From contig JAXFOQ010000040.1 in assembly GCA_034180345.1 (NCBI GenBank), positions 1 through 64,000 of the forward strand: DNA of 64,000 bases, written 5' to 3'. Below are positions 1-8,267 of this stretch, piece by piece. A program made the position numbers and the translations under genes. The DNA comes from RGIG5681 sp034180345. GTDB lineage: Bacteria > Bacillota_I > Bacilli_A > Erysipelotrichales > Erysipelotrichaceae. Positions within the stretch are counted from its first letter, which is position 1, and each line of letters starts with the position of its first letter. The notes beneath the pieces were generated by a model. It made no database searches. It worked only from the letters and a program-made list of their open reading frames with translations, and was not told where the DNA came from.

Positions 1-1
1 G

Positions 2-88
2 GCTTATATGATGATGATCATTACTACCATCTTATTATCATTACTATTATCATTTACCAATAAGCAAACAAGCTTTAAAAACAAATAA
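2..88 (+). CDS. 3' end of an unidentified membrane protein (partial)
   Basis: A reading frame open from the window edge ends with TAA at 86-88, twelve bases before a strong terminator. The visible 28 residues are a run of Met, Ile, Leu and Thr followed by a Lys-rich tail, as in a C-terminal membrane helix with a cytoplasmic end. A second frame also stays open until a stop at 61-63, so the assignment rests only on the closeness to the terminator. The family cannot be recognised. Confidence 0.25.
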   Translation, partial: AYMMMIITTILLSLLLSFTNKQTSFKNK

Positions 89-99
89 CTAATCTAAAA

Positions 100-130
100 A
101 TAGCCAGTAATACTGGCTATTGTTTTTATT
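100..130 (+). terminator. Rho-independent terminator of the upstream gene
   Basis: ATAGCCAGT and ACTGGCTAT form a stem around a tiny loop (100-120), followed by TGTTTTTATTT. The orientation ends transcription coming from the left edge. Confidence 0.8.
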
Positions 131-137
131 TAATAAT

Positions 138-180
138 AAAACCTCTAAACTTATTACTGAGAGTATAAATTTAGAGGTTT
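138..180 (-). terminator. Rho-independent terminator of rarA
   Basis: AAACCTCTAAA (139-149) pairs with TTTAGAGGTTT (170-180). On the minus strand the stem is followed by TTTTATTATT. It sits directly behind the rarA stop codon. Confidence 0.8.
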
Positions 181-183
181 GGT

Positions 184-1437
184 TTAGAGTTTGTTTTTGT
201 TTAAGGCTTTTAAATTATTGGTACGATGATATTTTTTTAATTGATTATAATTATCTAGCAGTGTTTTTTCATACTGATTATTGGCAGGGAAATAAAATTC
301 CATTTCTTTAATTTCATCTGGTAGATATTGAATTTTATGCCAGATATTAGGATTATCATAATCGTATTTCTCATCATTATTAAGTCCAATGGGATTGAGC
401 TTTAAATATTTAGGTATTGATAAAGCCCTAGTATTGGCAATATAGCTTGCCTTATGAATAGCATTATTGGCACTTTTTGATTTAGGTGAAAGACATAATT
501 CAATCACTTGTAAACCTAGGGGAATAAGATTTTCGGGATAACCTAGACATTTAGCGGTTTCAGTGGCATTGATAGTTCTAGCAGCTAAGGCAGGATTAGC
601 CAGTCCAATATCCTCATAGGCAATTACTAATAATCTTCTTTCAACACTGGTAAAATCACCACTTTGAAGTAATAATGCTAAATAATAAAGTGCTGCATTA
701 ACATCGGAACCTCTAATTGATTTTTGAAAGGCACTTAATAAGTCATAATGACCATCATCATTTTTGAAGCTTTGGTTATTCACAACTTTGGTATATTCTT
801 TAAGATTATCAACATCAATAATATTATCTTTAACATTTAAGGAAGCTATTTCTAAAATATTATAGGCAAAACGCAGATCACCATTTACAGTATTATAGAT
901 TACCTTAATGGCTTCATCGGTAATTGATAATTTTTGATCAATGGTTGTCAGTGCATACTCAATAGCCTTTTTAATGTCATTTAAAGATAGGGGATATAAT
1001 TCAAATAAATGTACTCGTGATCGGATGGCAGGATTGATACTGAAATAGGGGTTGGCAGTAGTTGCGCCAATTAGGGTAATTAAGCCACTTTCAATATAAG
1101 GTAGTAATAAGTCTTGTTTATCTTTATTTAAACGATGTACCTCATCAACAATGATGATTAGACCGCTAGCTAATTTTGCTTCAACAAATAGTTCTTCCAA
1201 TCTTTTTTTATTATCGACTACTGCATTAAATTCACGATAGGGCATTTTTAATTCATTCGCAATAATTTTAGCCAGAGTGGTCTTCCCAACTCCTGGTGGT
1301 CCAAAAAAAATCATACTGAAAATTTTTTGATTTTTAATCATTTTATTGATGATACCATCATCACCAAGTAAATGATCCTGACCAAAATATTCGGTGAGTT
1401 TAGTCGGTCTTATTTTAAATGCTAAAGGTTCTTGCAT
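184..1437 (-). CDS. rarA: RarA/MgsA replication-associated recombination AAA+ ATPase
   Basis: RarA (MgsA, homologous to eukaryotic WRNIP1) is a clamp-loader-like AAA+ ATPase acting at stalled replication forks. The 417-residue protein has the expected length. Seen in order: an N-terminal RPTKLTEYFGQDHLLG box, Walker A GPPGVGKTT near residue 47, Walker B LIIIVDEVHR, sensor/arginine region IGATTANP and RSRVHLFEL, then the conserved C-terminal domain with GSDVNAALYYLALLLQSGD and the PENLIPLGLQ region. The gene stands alone, diverging from dtd over only 42 bp. No Shine-Dalgarno precedes the ATG; a minus-strand TAAAAT lies six bases upstream, suggesting a leaderless transcript. Confidence 0.96.
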   Translation of the reverse strand: MQEPLAFKIRPTKLTEYFGQDHLLGDDGIINKMIKNQKIFSMIFFGPPGVGKTTLAKIIANELKMPYREFNAVVDNKKRLEELFVEAKLASGLIIIVDEVHRLNKDKQDLLLPYIESGLITLIGATTANPYFSINPAIRSRVHLFELYPLSLNDIKKAIEYALTTIDQKLSITDEAIKVIYNTVNGDLRFAYNILEIASLNVKDNIIDVDNLKEYTKVVNNQSFKNDDGHYDLLSAFQKSIRGSDVNAALYYLALLLQSGDFTSVERRLLVIAYEDIGLANPALAARTINATETAKCLGYPENLIPLGLQVIELCLSPKSKSANNAIHKASYIANTRALSIPKYLKLNPIGLNNDEKYDYDNPNIWHKIQYLPDEIKEMEFYFPANNQYEKTLLDNYNQLKKYHRTNNLKALNKNKL

Positions 1438-1443
1438 ATAGAT

Positions 1444-1473
1444 ATTTTAACATTGGATAAAATATATTAAAAT
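1444..1473. promoter_or_regulatory. Interlocked divergent promoters of rarA and dtd
   Basis: TAAAAT on the plus strand at 1468-1473 lies six bases before the dtd ATG, and TAAAAT on the minus strand at 1444-1449 lies six bases before the rarA ATG. With 16-18 bp spacing, the -35 zone of each falls on the -10 of the other. The -35 matches are weak (TTTAAC, TTTTAA). Neither gene has a Shine-Dalgarno. Confidence 0.5.
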
Positions 1474-1479
1474 GAATAT

Positions 1480-1926
1480 ATGAAAATAGTTGTGCAAAGA
1501 GTAAAAAAAGCTAGTTGTATTGTCGATGATCAATTAATAAGTGAAATTGCCAAGGGCTATATGATTTTAGTTGGGATTGAACAAAATGATGATGAACAGA
1601 CATTGATGAAATTAGCTTCTAAATTAAGCAAGTTACGAATTTTTGATGATGAAAAGGGTAAGATGAATTTGAATATTTTTGATGCTGGAGGAGAAATATT
1701 ATCAATATCACAATTTACTCTAGCAGCTAATATTAAAAAGGGTAATCGTCCAAGTTTTGATACTGCTAGAAAGCCTGATGAGGCTAAGTTGTTATATCAT
1801 CGTTTTAATGAAATTTTAAAAACATTGGGTATTGTAGTAAAAGAAGGTATATTTGCATCAGAAATGTTGATAACTTTAGAAAATGATGGTCCGATTACTT
1901 TTGTATTAGATAGTGAGGAATTATAA
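1480..1926 (+). CDS. dtd: D-aminoacyl-tRNA deacylase
   Basis: Dtd hydrolyses D-aminoacyl-tRNAs (and glycyl-tRNA-Ala), removing mischarged products in the cytosol. The 148-residue protein is full length. It begins with the typical MKIVVQRVKKASC and carries both signature elements: SISQFTLAA around residue 78 (catalytic Thr) and a C-terminal GPITFVLDS matching the GPVT cis-Pro motif. The stop codon is immediately followed by the folD ATG, so the two are cotranscribed. The start has no Shine-Dalgarno and lies six bases after a TAAAAT box, so the message may be leaderless. Confidence 0.96.
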   Translation: MKIVVQRVKKASCIVDDQLISEIAKGYMILVGIEQNDDEQTLMKLASKLSKLRIFDDEKGKMNLNIFDAGGEILSISQFTLAANIKKGNRPSFDTARKPDEAKLLYHRFNEILKTLGIVVKEGIFASEMLITLENDGPITFVLDSEEL

Positions 1927-2760
1927 ATGATTATATATGGTAGTGAAATTTCAAAAAAGATTAAAGCTCAAATTAAAACAGAATTGGATACCTATGTTCA
2001 AAAACCTTTATTAGCGGTAATTTTAGTAGGTAATAATTCTGCTTCATTAAGCTATATTAAAGGTAAGGAAAAGGCTTGCCTGGAAGTTGGTATCAATTAT
2101 CGTTTGGTTCATTTGGAAGAAACGACCACACAGGCTGAATTGATTGATGAAATTAATAAGCTCAATCACGATGATGAGGTTAATGGAATATTGTTGCAGT
2201 TGCCATTACCAAAACATCTAGATGAAAGAAGGTCATTGGATTGCATTGACCCTAATAAGGATGTTGATGGTCTTACCACTGCCAGTGCTGGTAAGTTATA
2301 TATTGGTCAACCACATTTTATTCCTTGCACACCACTTGGAGTAATGAGTTTTTTTGATGAAGTTAATTATGATTTGAGTGGTAAGAATGTTTTGATTGTT
2401 GGAAGAAGTAATTTAGTTGGGCTACCACTTATGAAGCTATTGCTTAATAGTAATGCGACAGTAACTGTTGCCCACAGTAAAACTAAAAATTTAAGAGAAC
2501 TTTCCAAGAATAGCGATGTTGTAGTGGTGGCAATTGGCAGACCTCGTTTTTTAGATGATAGCTATTTTAATGAGAATGCCTTTGTGATTGATGTGGGCAT
2601 TAATCGAGTTGATGGTAAGATCTGTGGTGATGTTGATTTTGACAAAGTTTGCGATAAGGTTAAATATCTTACTCCTGTACCTAAGGGGGTTGGTCCATTA
2701 ACTATTGCTTCACTAATTAGAAATACGATGCAGGCATTTTTGGAGCAACATCATGATTAA
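1927..2760 (+). CDS. folD: Bifunctional methylenetetrahydrofolate dehydrogenase/cyclohydrolase
   Basis: FolD interconverts 5,10-methylene-THF, methenyl-THF and 10-formyl-THF in one-carbon metabolism. The 277-residue protein has the catalytic YIKGKEKAC helix (Tyr and Lys near residues 43-50), the GILLQLPLPKHL segment, DVDGLT, the NADP-binding VLIVGRSNLVGLP Rossmann loop and the C-terminal TPVPKGVGPLTIA signature. It starts one base after the dtd stop and overlaps the next gene by 8 bp, forming a three-gene operon. Confidence 0.97.
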   Translation: MIIYGSEISKKIKAQIKTELDTYVQKPLLAVILVGNNSASLSYIKGKEKACLEVGINYRLVHLEETTTQAELIDEINKLNHDDEVNGILLQLPLPKHLDERRSLDCIDPNKDVDGLTTASAGKLYIGQPHFIPCTPLGVMSFFDEVNYDLSGKNVLIVGRSNLVGLPLMKLLLNSNATVTVAHSKTKNLRELSKNSDVVVVAIGRPRFLDDSYFNENAFVIDVGINRVDGKICGDVDFDKVCDKVKYLTPVPKGVGPLTIASLIRNTMQAFLEQHHD

Positions 2761-2959
2761 TGAAAAGTATGAATTAAATGATATTGTTCAAATGAAAAAA
2801 GAACACCCCTGCCATAAATCTAAATATTTTAAGATTGTTAGAATGGGTGTAGATATTAAAATTAAGTGTCTTGGTTGTGATAATGTCATTATGATGGATC
2901 GACCTTCATTTGAAAGGAAATTAAAGAAAATAATTGAAAAAGCCACTGAAGAAAAATAG
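2753..2959 (+). CDS. DUF951 family small protein
   Basis: A 68-residue protein whose beginning, NDIVQMKKEHPCHKSKYFKIVRMG, and the later KCLGCDNVIMMDR match the DUF951 family of small Firmicute proteins. The two Cys pairs (CHK and CLGC) suggest a metal site. Biochemical function is not established; members are often encoded near replication, translation or chromosome-partition genes. The start overlaps folD by 8 bp and the gene ends at a terminator, so it is last in the dtd operon. Confidence 0.88.
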   Translation: MINEKYELNDIVQMKKEHPCHKSKYFKIVRMGVDIKIKCLGCDNVIMMDRPSFERKLKKIIEKATEEK

Positions 2960-2960
2960 A

Positions 2961-2987
2961 CTTGCTGTTTCGACAGTGGTTTTTTTA
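2961..2987 (+). terminator. Terminator after the dtd-folD-DUF951 operon
   Basis: CTGT (2965-2968) and ACAG (2973-2976) close a TTCG loop, extended by G-U pairs and followed by a run of seven T. A longer pairing CCACTG/CAGTGG (2943-2948 with 2974-2979) is an alternative. Confidence 0.7.
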
Positions 2988-2988
2988 T

Positions 2989-4200
2989 TTATCTTTTAGT
3001 ATTATTTTCAGCAATTTTGACAATTAATTCTGAAGCTTTACGCATATAATTGGTTGGTACCAATTCATAGCGACCATGAAAATTCATACCACCCGCAAAA
3101 ATATTTGGACAGATAAGTCCCATATAAGATAATTTGGCACCGTCAGTACCACCGCGAATAGCTTGAATTTTAGGAGTGATGCCAATTTCAATCATCGCTT
3201 GTTTTGCCAGTTCGATAATTTCCATATGCGGTTCAATCTTTTCTTTCATATTAAAGTAACTATCGGTAATTTCACACTTGATGGCATTGGGGTATTTAAT
3301 ATTTAAATAGTCGGCTGTACTTTTGACAAGTTTTTTCTTAACTTCAAACTTTTCTTTAGAATGATCTCTAATAATATAGACTAATTTAGCACTATCCACT
3401 GAACCGTTCATTTCATTTAGATGAATAAAGCCTTCATAGTTTTCAGTATATTCAGGCTTTTGTTCGGCTGGAAGCATCATTTCAAATTCCATCCCTATTC
3501 TTAAAGCGTTAATCATAATGTTTTTGGCTGAACCAGGATGAACATTTTTTCCTTGAATATTAATAATGGCAGTGGCAGCATTGAAATTTTCATATTCCAA
3601 TTCACCAATTGGTCCACCATCCATAGTATAGGCAAAATCGGCATTAAATTTTTTAATATCAAATAAATCAGCACCACGACCAATTTCCTCATCAGGAGTA
3701 AAACCGATTTTAAGATCACCGTGTTTGATTTCAGGGTGCTTAATTAAATATTCCATAGCATCTAGGATTTCACAAATACCTGACTTATCATCAGAACCAA
3801 GTAAGGTTGTTCCATCAGTAGTAATTATTTCTAAGCCCTTAAGTTCTTCTAAAAATGGAAATTCACTAACCTTCATGGTGTATTCATCATTTAATTTAAT
3901 ATCTCCACCTTGGTAGGTAAAAATTTTAGGATTGATACATTTACCATCTAAATCAGGGGCTGTATCCATATGGGCAATAAATCCGATGGTTGGTACAGGA
4001 TAATCAATATTTGATTTTAAAGTTCCATAAACATAGCCGTTTTGATCTTTAGAAATATCACTAAGACCTATTTCTTTCATATCGTTGACAATAATATCCG
4101 CAAGCCTATGTTGACCAGGGGTGCTGGGACAGGTATTACTTTCTTCGTTAGACTTGGTGTCAATCGCAATATATTTTTTAAATCTTTCTATAATATCCAT
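2989..4200 (-). CDS. pepT: Peptidase T (tripeptidase, M20B)
   Basis: PepT is a cytosolic two-zinc aminopeptidase releasing the N-terminal residue of tripeptides. The 403-residue protein has the zinc ligands in IAHMDTAPD, the DGTTLLGSDDKSG motif, the catalytic Glu-Glu in TPDEEIGRGAD and the late ligand region IRGGTDGAKLS. The start chosen is the ATG at 4200, giving MDIIERFKKYI and preceded by AAAGGAG; an upstream in-frame extension is hydrophobic and unlike the family. A minus-strand TATAAT (4223-4228) is the probable -10. The gene diverges from brnQ; both serve amino-acid acquisition. Confidence 0.96.
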   Translation of the reverse strand: MDIIERFKKYIAIDTKSNEESNTCPSTPGQHRLADIIVNDMKEIGLSDISKDQNGYVYGTLKSNIDYPVPTIGFIAHMDTAPDLDGKCINPKIFTYQGGDIKLNDEYTMKVSEFPFLEELKGLEIITTDGTTLLGSDDKSGICEILDAMEYLIKHPEIKHGDLKIGFTPDEEIGRGADLFDIKKFNADFAYTMDGGPIGELEYENFNAATAIINIQGKNVHPGSAKNIMINALRIGMEFEMMLPAEQKPEYTENYEGFIHLNEMNGSVDSAKLVYIIRDHSKEKFEVKKKLVKSTADYLNIKYPNAIKCEITDSYFNMKEKIEPHMEIIELAKQAMIEIGITPKIQAIRGGTDGAKLSYMGLICPNIFAGGMNFHGRYELVPTNYMRKASELIVKIAENNTKR

Positions 4201-4291
4201 AAATTTATTCTCCTTTTTAACTATTATAACTGATATTATTTTAGTTAAATAAATTATTATGAAAAATAATAAAAAAATATTACAGAAAATC

Positions 4292-4320
4292 TTTACATTA
4301 AGACATTGATAACATATAAT
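4292..4320 (+). promoter_or_regulatory. Sigma-A type promoter of brnQ
   Basis: TTTACA (4292-4297), a 17-bp spacer and a perfect TATAAT (4315-4320), 26 bp before the brnQ ATG. No T-box or other leader structure fits in the remaining space. Confidence 0.8.
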
Positions 4321-4346
4321 TCTAACTAATAGATAAGTGAGAGAAT

Positions 4347-5654
4347 ATGAATAAGAAACTATCAAAGCGTGATTTTATGTATATTTGTCTAATGCTGTTC
4401 GGTTTATTTTTTGGAGCAGGAAATCTAATGTTTCCACCATTTTTAGGTAAAGAAGCAGGAAGTAATGCTGGGCTTGCATTAATGTTTTTTTCAGTTACAG
4501 CTATTATTTTTCCAATTTTAGGGGTTATTGCAGTGGCGAAATCACATGGTTTAAATAATCTTTCTAAAAGAGTTGGTCCATTATTTGCCTTGTTGTTTAC
4601 AGCATCGGTATATTTGGCGATCGGTCCAGGTTTAGGGATACCAAGGGCAGGTAGTATGCCCTTTGAAATGGCGATAAGTCCATATTTACCTGCTAATTTT
4701 TCTGTTAATATCGCTAGATTGATATATACTTTAGTATTTTTTCTAGTTGCTTATTGGTTATGTTTAAATCCTAATAAGATGGTTAATCGGATGGGTAAAT
4801 TTTTAACTCCGATGTTATTGATTTTAATTGCCTTGATGTTTGTTGGAATTTTGACTAAAGATACTCCGATGATTGCGGCACCTGTTAAAGAATATGCCAC
4901 AAATCCGATGGTTAAGGGTTTTTTAGAGGGCTATAATACCATGGATACGATTGCAGCCTTAAATTTTGGTTTGGTTATTGCCTTGGCAATGAAAACTAAA
5001 AAGATTGAGGATGAAAAAAACATTGTCAGATTAACAATAAAAGCAGGGGTGGTAGCAGGTTTATTTTTATTGCTTATCTATGCCATGCTTACATATGTGG
5101 GTTCAGCTACTTCTAATCTTTTTGTAACTAAAAATGGGGCAGAAATTCTAAACCAGGCATCACATTTTGCGTTTGGATCGCTAGGGTCAATTTTAGTGGC
5201 AGCTATTTTCACTCTTGCCTGTCTTACTACATGTGTAGGTTTGATTACCTCAACTGGGCAATATTTTACCACTCTTACAAATAAGCTTAAGTACCAACAA
5301 TGGGTTATTATCTGGACAGTACTATCTTTTTTAATTGCTAACTTCGGTTTAAATACTATTTTAAGTATTTCGGTACCTGTACTAGTGGCAATATATCCAA
5401 TATCATTAACCTTGATTATTTTGGCTTTGACAGATCGCTTATTTAATTCAAATAAATATATTTATAAGGCGACAATATATGTAGTATCAATATTGAGTAT
5501 TGTTGAAGGACTTAAAACAGCAGGTATTAAATTATTCTTAGTTACAGATTTATTTCAAAAATTACCCTATTATAAAACAGGTTTAGGGTGGGTATTACCA
5601 ACGGTAGTTGTTTATATAATTGGTGTGATAGTTAGTAAAATATTTAAAAAATAA
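4347..5654 (+). CDS. brnQ: Branched-chain amino acid transporter (LIVCS family)
   Basis: BrnQ carriers import leucine, isoleucine and valine with Na+ or H+. The 435-residue protein has about twelve hydrophobic segments. The first helix carries the family signature LFGLFFGAGNLMFPPFLG, followed by a conserved GPGLGIPRAG loop near residue 93. The start is preceded by GTGAGAG, a modest ribosome site, with a consensus promoter just upstream. It is monocistronic: the next gene is separated by about 165 bp and has its own likely promoter. Confidence 0.95.
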   Translation: MNKKLSKRDFMYICLMLFGLFFGAGNLMFPPFLGKEAGSNAGLALMFFSVTAIIFPILGVIAVAKSHGLNNLSKRVGPLFALLFTASVYLAIGPGLGIPRAGSMPFEMAISPYLPANFSVNIARLIYTLVFFLVAYWLCLNPNKMVNRMGKFLTPMLLILIALMFVGILTKDTPMIAAPVKEYATNPMVKGFLEGYNTMDTIAALNFGLVIALAMKTKKIEDEKNIVRLTIKAGVVAGLFLLLIYAMLTYVGSATSNLFVTKNGAEILNQASHFAFGSLGSILVAAIFTLACLTTCVGLITSTGQYFTTLTNKLKYQQWVIIWTVLSFLIANFGLNTILSISVPVLVAIYPISLTLIILALTDRLFNSNKYIYKATIYVVSILSIVEGLKTAGIKLFLVTDLFQKLPYYKTGLGWVLPTVVVYIIGVIVSKIFKK

Positions 5655-5699
5655 ATTAAATTTAAGAATGTTTTAGATATAATTTTTCTATGTAAATAC

Positions 5700-5728
5700 T
5701 TGAAATAAGCATATATTAGTTATATTAT
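5700..5728 (+). promoter_or_regulatory. Possible promoter of the secreted-peptide locus
   Basis: TTGAAA (5700-5705), 17 bp, TATTAT (5723-5728); a TATAAT at 5726-5731 would require a 20-bp spacer. The 5' untranslated region would be about 85 bases. Confidence 0.35.
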
Positions 5729-5821
5729 AATAATATATAAAGACGATTACAATCAGATTCAGATACATATTTAAACATGACGACAATTAAATTTTATAAT
5801 TCATGAAAGGAGGAAATGATT

Positions 5822-6223
5822 ATGAATTTGAAGAAAATGATTGTTGTTGCTACTTTATCTTCTATTGTGCTTATGGTTTTAATCATTTCTGTTTTTGCTG
5901 CTTGGTCGCCAAATTATGTTTTGCTTTGTCCGAAATTTGGAGGTTGGTCTAACCCTTCCCCTAGAGTTCAAAAAACTGATAGCAATAATGCTGTGTACAA
6001 AGTTATGGCAGCACCGCATTTTTTGCCGATTTATGGAGATTTAATTTCTAATGCAACTGGCGAAAGAACCACTGAAGAATATTATCAGGTTTGGGCAGGA
6101 TACTCTGTTGATATGAGTTATATAAGTGGTTATGGGAATATTGGTTCATATCATCAAGCAAGAATTGCATCATCTGATTTTGAGCCAGATAGCAGAAATG
6201 TTACTATTAAATTTAAACCATAA
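5822..6223 (+). CDS. Small secreted protein of unknown family, next to an ABC transporter
   Basis: A 133-residue protein with a clear Sec signal peptide: Lys pair at the N-terminus, a long hydrophobic core and a likely cleavage near SVFA/AWS (residues 23-28). The mature part, about 105 residues, is rich in aromatic, Gly and Ser residues, has a single Cys, and ends in the pattern GSYHQARIASSDFEP...VTIKFKP. That end resembles, from memory, small secreted proteins such as DUF2712 found beside ABC exporters; this is uncertain. The ATG at 5822 is chosen because AGGAGG lies eight bases upstream; the ATG at 5816 is too close. A perfect hairpin and four transporter genes follow, suggesting a bacteriocin-like or cell-surface peptide. 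Confidence 0.7.
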   Translation: MNLKKMIVVATLSSIVLMVLIISVFAAWSPNYVLLCPKFGGWSNPSPRVQKTDSNNAVYKVMAAPHFLPIYGDLISNATGERTTEEYYQVWAGYSVDMSYISGYGNIGSYHQARIASSDFEPDSRNVTIKFKP

Positions 6224-6238
6224 CGGTTATTGATTTTA

Positions 6239-6272
6239 TGTACGAAACGGATAAAACTATCCGTTTCGTACA
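6239..6272 (+). promoter_or_regulatory. 15-bp perfect hairpin between peptide and transporter genes
   Basis: TGTACGAAACGGATA (6239-6253), loop AAAC, and its exact complement (6258-6272). No T-run follows, so it is not a classical terminator. It lies 16 bases after the peptide stop and just ahead of the permease ribosome site. It is suited to stabilise the upstream peptide mRNA or to damp read-through, so that the peptide is made in excess of the transporter. That role is inference. Confidence 0.75.
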
Positions 6273-6282
6273 CTGAAATGAG

Positions 6283-7113
6283 GTGATTATCATTAATAAC
6301 AGCATTTATAAATTGAATAATAAGTACTATACATTGTTGATTTTAGGTATTGTTTTGTTGAGCGATATTTTTATTGCAACAAAGTTGAATGCTTCTCATG
6401 ATGCTTTAGGTTTATATGCGGCAATGAATAGAGTTAATATCAGCTATTTTCATATGATATTTATTTGTGTGTCAATTGGACTTTTACTCGCAAGAGAGTA
6501 TTCACTATATCATAGTAAATATGATGAATTGATAATTAATAGAGTAGGTAATGATAATTTTTTACGAAAGAAAATACTTGGTTGTTTTACAAAGTTTTTT
6601 ATATATAGATTTTTACTAGATTTTTCATTGATAGTTGTTATTCATTTTTTTATCTATAAAATAAATTTTGCCAGACCTATAACCTTTAATATTTTTAATC
6701 ATTCTTTACATTCTTTTTTTTGGAAATCAGAACCGATAAGTATTTTTATGTATTTAATTTTAGCTTCAATTGGAACAGGGATATTTGCGACTTTTATTTT
6801 TTTATTGATTGATTATATCAAGAATAAATATGTATATATTTGCTTACCATTGATTTTACAATTCTTTTCAATATTAACTATTTTTTTGCTTTGTGGTTTA
6901 TTATCTACGATTACAGGTTTAAGGATTGGTGCTGGCTTTAATCATTATATAACCTATCTTAGTTATTTCTATGCTCCTGTAGCTATACTTTTTCCTGGAA
7001 TGATGTTTGAAAATTTAGTAGTTTTTAATTCGATATTCTCTAATTTATTTTATTTAATTGTGATATTTATATTGTATAAATCGGTCTTAAACAAAAGGAA
7101 AAGGTATGGTTAA
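6283..7113 (+). CDS. ABC-2-like membrane subunit, first of the peptide-locus transporter
   Basis: About 276 residues with six to seven hydrophobic segments and basic cytoplasmic ends; no family signature recognised. Topology, size and the ATPase gene two places downstream indicate an ABC-2-type permease subunit. The start is unclear: GTG at 6283 overlaps the only Shine-Dalgarno (GAGGTG, 6280-6285). The next correctly spaced codons are ATC at 6289 and ATT at 6292, so a rare ATT start is possible. The gene overlaps the next membrane gene by 8 bp. Base composition is very T-rich, as through the whole locus. Confidence 0.7.
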   Translation: MIIINNSIYKLNNKYYTLLILGIVLLSDIFIATKLNASHDALGLYAAMNRVNISYFHMIFICVSIGLLLAREYSLYHSKYDELIINRVGNDNFLRKKILGCFTKFFIYRFLLDFSLIVVIHFFIYKINFARPITFNIFNHSLHSFFWKSEPISIFMYLILASIGTGIFATFIFLLIDYIKNKYVYICLPLILQFFSILTIFLLCGLLSTITGLRIGAGFNHYITYLSYFYAPVAILFPGMMFENLVVFNSIFSNLFYLIVIFILYKSVLNKRKRYG

Positions 7114-7633
7114 GACATTTTTTAAATTATTAAACAGTAAATATTTCTTTATTTATTTGTTAAGTTTACTTCCTTTATTCTATTTTAGGTATTTTGGTGG
7201 TGGACAAGAATTGACTCTTGAAATTTGGTTTTTAAATGTTGGAGTACTAAAATTATTTGTAGTACCAGCATATTTACTTTATTTGGTATTTAGAACAAGA
7301 AAAATTAAATCATTGATAAATTATATCTTGCCAAGATTTAAAGGGAAATTTATTGATTTTTTGATTAAGTTATCATTTATAGAAATTATTATATATTTTG
7401 TTTGCACATACTTTATATTGATTGTGTTGAATTTTGATTTTATTAATCGGATGGATATTCTAATTATTTATCTTTTATTTATTTTGGTATATATGATTAT
7501 GAGTGTTATGATTATTAATATTACAATATTCACTAATAAAAAAATAACGATAGTTTTGACTGTGGTACCATTTGTACTTAATTTTTTAATTTCGTATTTT
7601 ATTTTATCGTATGTAGAAAAACTATTTTCTTAG
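7106..7633 (+). CDS. Small multi-spanning membrane protein of the transporter locus
   Basis: A 175-residue protein with about five hydrophobic segments and short basic loops. No motif identifies a family. It overlaps the preceding membrane gene by 8 bp and is 13 bp from the ATPase gene, so it is most likely another membrane partner or immunity subunit of the same ABC complex. The sequence alone does not show what is transported. Confidence 0.65.
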   Translation: MVKTFFKLLNSKYFFIYLLSLLPLFYFRYFGGGQELTLEIWFLNVGVLKLFVVPAYLLYLVFRTRKIKSLINYILPRFKGKFIDFLIKLSFIEIIIYFVCTYFILIVLNFDFINRMDILIIYLLFILVYMIMSVMIINITIFTNKKITIVLTVVPFVLNFLISYFILSYVEKLFS

Positions 7634-7646
7634 AAGGGAGAAATGT

Positions 7647-8267
7647 ATGAGTGATGTTTTGGTGGAAATCAGGAATTTAAGCAAAAAGTTTAAAAATAAG
7701 CATATTTTAAATGGTTTGAATTTAATTATTAACGAGGGAGAACATATTCTTATTGAAGGCAAAAACGCTTGTGGGAAATCTACATTATTAAAAATTATTG
7801 CCAATATTTATGAAAAAACATCAGGTGAAATTATTTGTTATAAGAAATTTAAAATAGGAGCTTTTATCGAAAATCCTTCATTTATTGAAAATGAAACAGC
7901 CTTATATAATATGAAATTTCTTATTGAGTTAACTGATAAATTTAATATTGAGAAGATCAGACCTTATTTTGAATTGCTGGAATTGGATATTGATAATAAA
8001 GATACTGTTAATAAATATAGTGTCGGTATGCGACAAAAACTGGGAATTATTCAGGCTGTGATGGAAGATCAAGATTTAATATTATTCGATGAACCGACAA
8101 GAGGACTTGATAAAGATAGTGTTGAAAAATTTTATAGTTTAATAAAAATGCTGAAAGCACAAAACAGAACCTGTATTATTGTGGCTCATGATGGTGTTTC
8201 TGGTATTGATTTTGATAAGAGCTATGTGATTGAAGATGGAAAATGTAAAGAAAAAATGGCTGTTTAA
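7647..8267 (+). CDS. ABC transporter ATP-binding protein of the peptide locus
   Basis: A 206-residue stand-alone nucleotide-binding domain. Walker A is GKNACGKST (near residue 37), the signature loop is YSVGMRQKLGI, Walker B is LILFDEPTRGLD and the switch His is in VAHD. The GMRQKL-type signature is typical of ATPases energising ABC-2 exporters and lantibiotic-immunity (LanF-like) systems. A good AAGGGAG ribosome site precedes the ATG. It lies between membrane genes and should power the pump encoded here. Confidence 0.9.
   Translation: MSDVLVEIRNLSKKFKNKHILNGLNLIINEGEHILIEGKNACGKSTLLKIIANIYEKTSGEIICYKKFKIGAFIENPSFIENETALYNMKFLIELTDKFNIEKIRPYFELLELDIDNKDTVNKYSVGMRQKLGIIQAVMEDQDLILFDEPTRGLDKDSVEKFYSLIKMLKAQNRTCIIVAHDGVSGIDFDKSYVIEDGKCKEKMAV

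Noticed and set aside
4201..4346. T-box leader before brnQ
   Set aside because: The promoter -10 ends 26 bp before the ATG, leaving no room for specifier loop and antiterminator.
2989..4365. 458-residue N-terminally extended PepT
   Set aside because: The extra 55 residues are hydrophobic, cross the brnQ promoter and lack a ribosome site; the internal ATG at 4200 has AAAGGAG and the family N-terminus.
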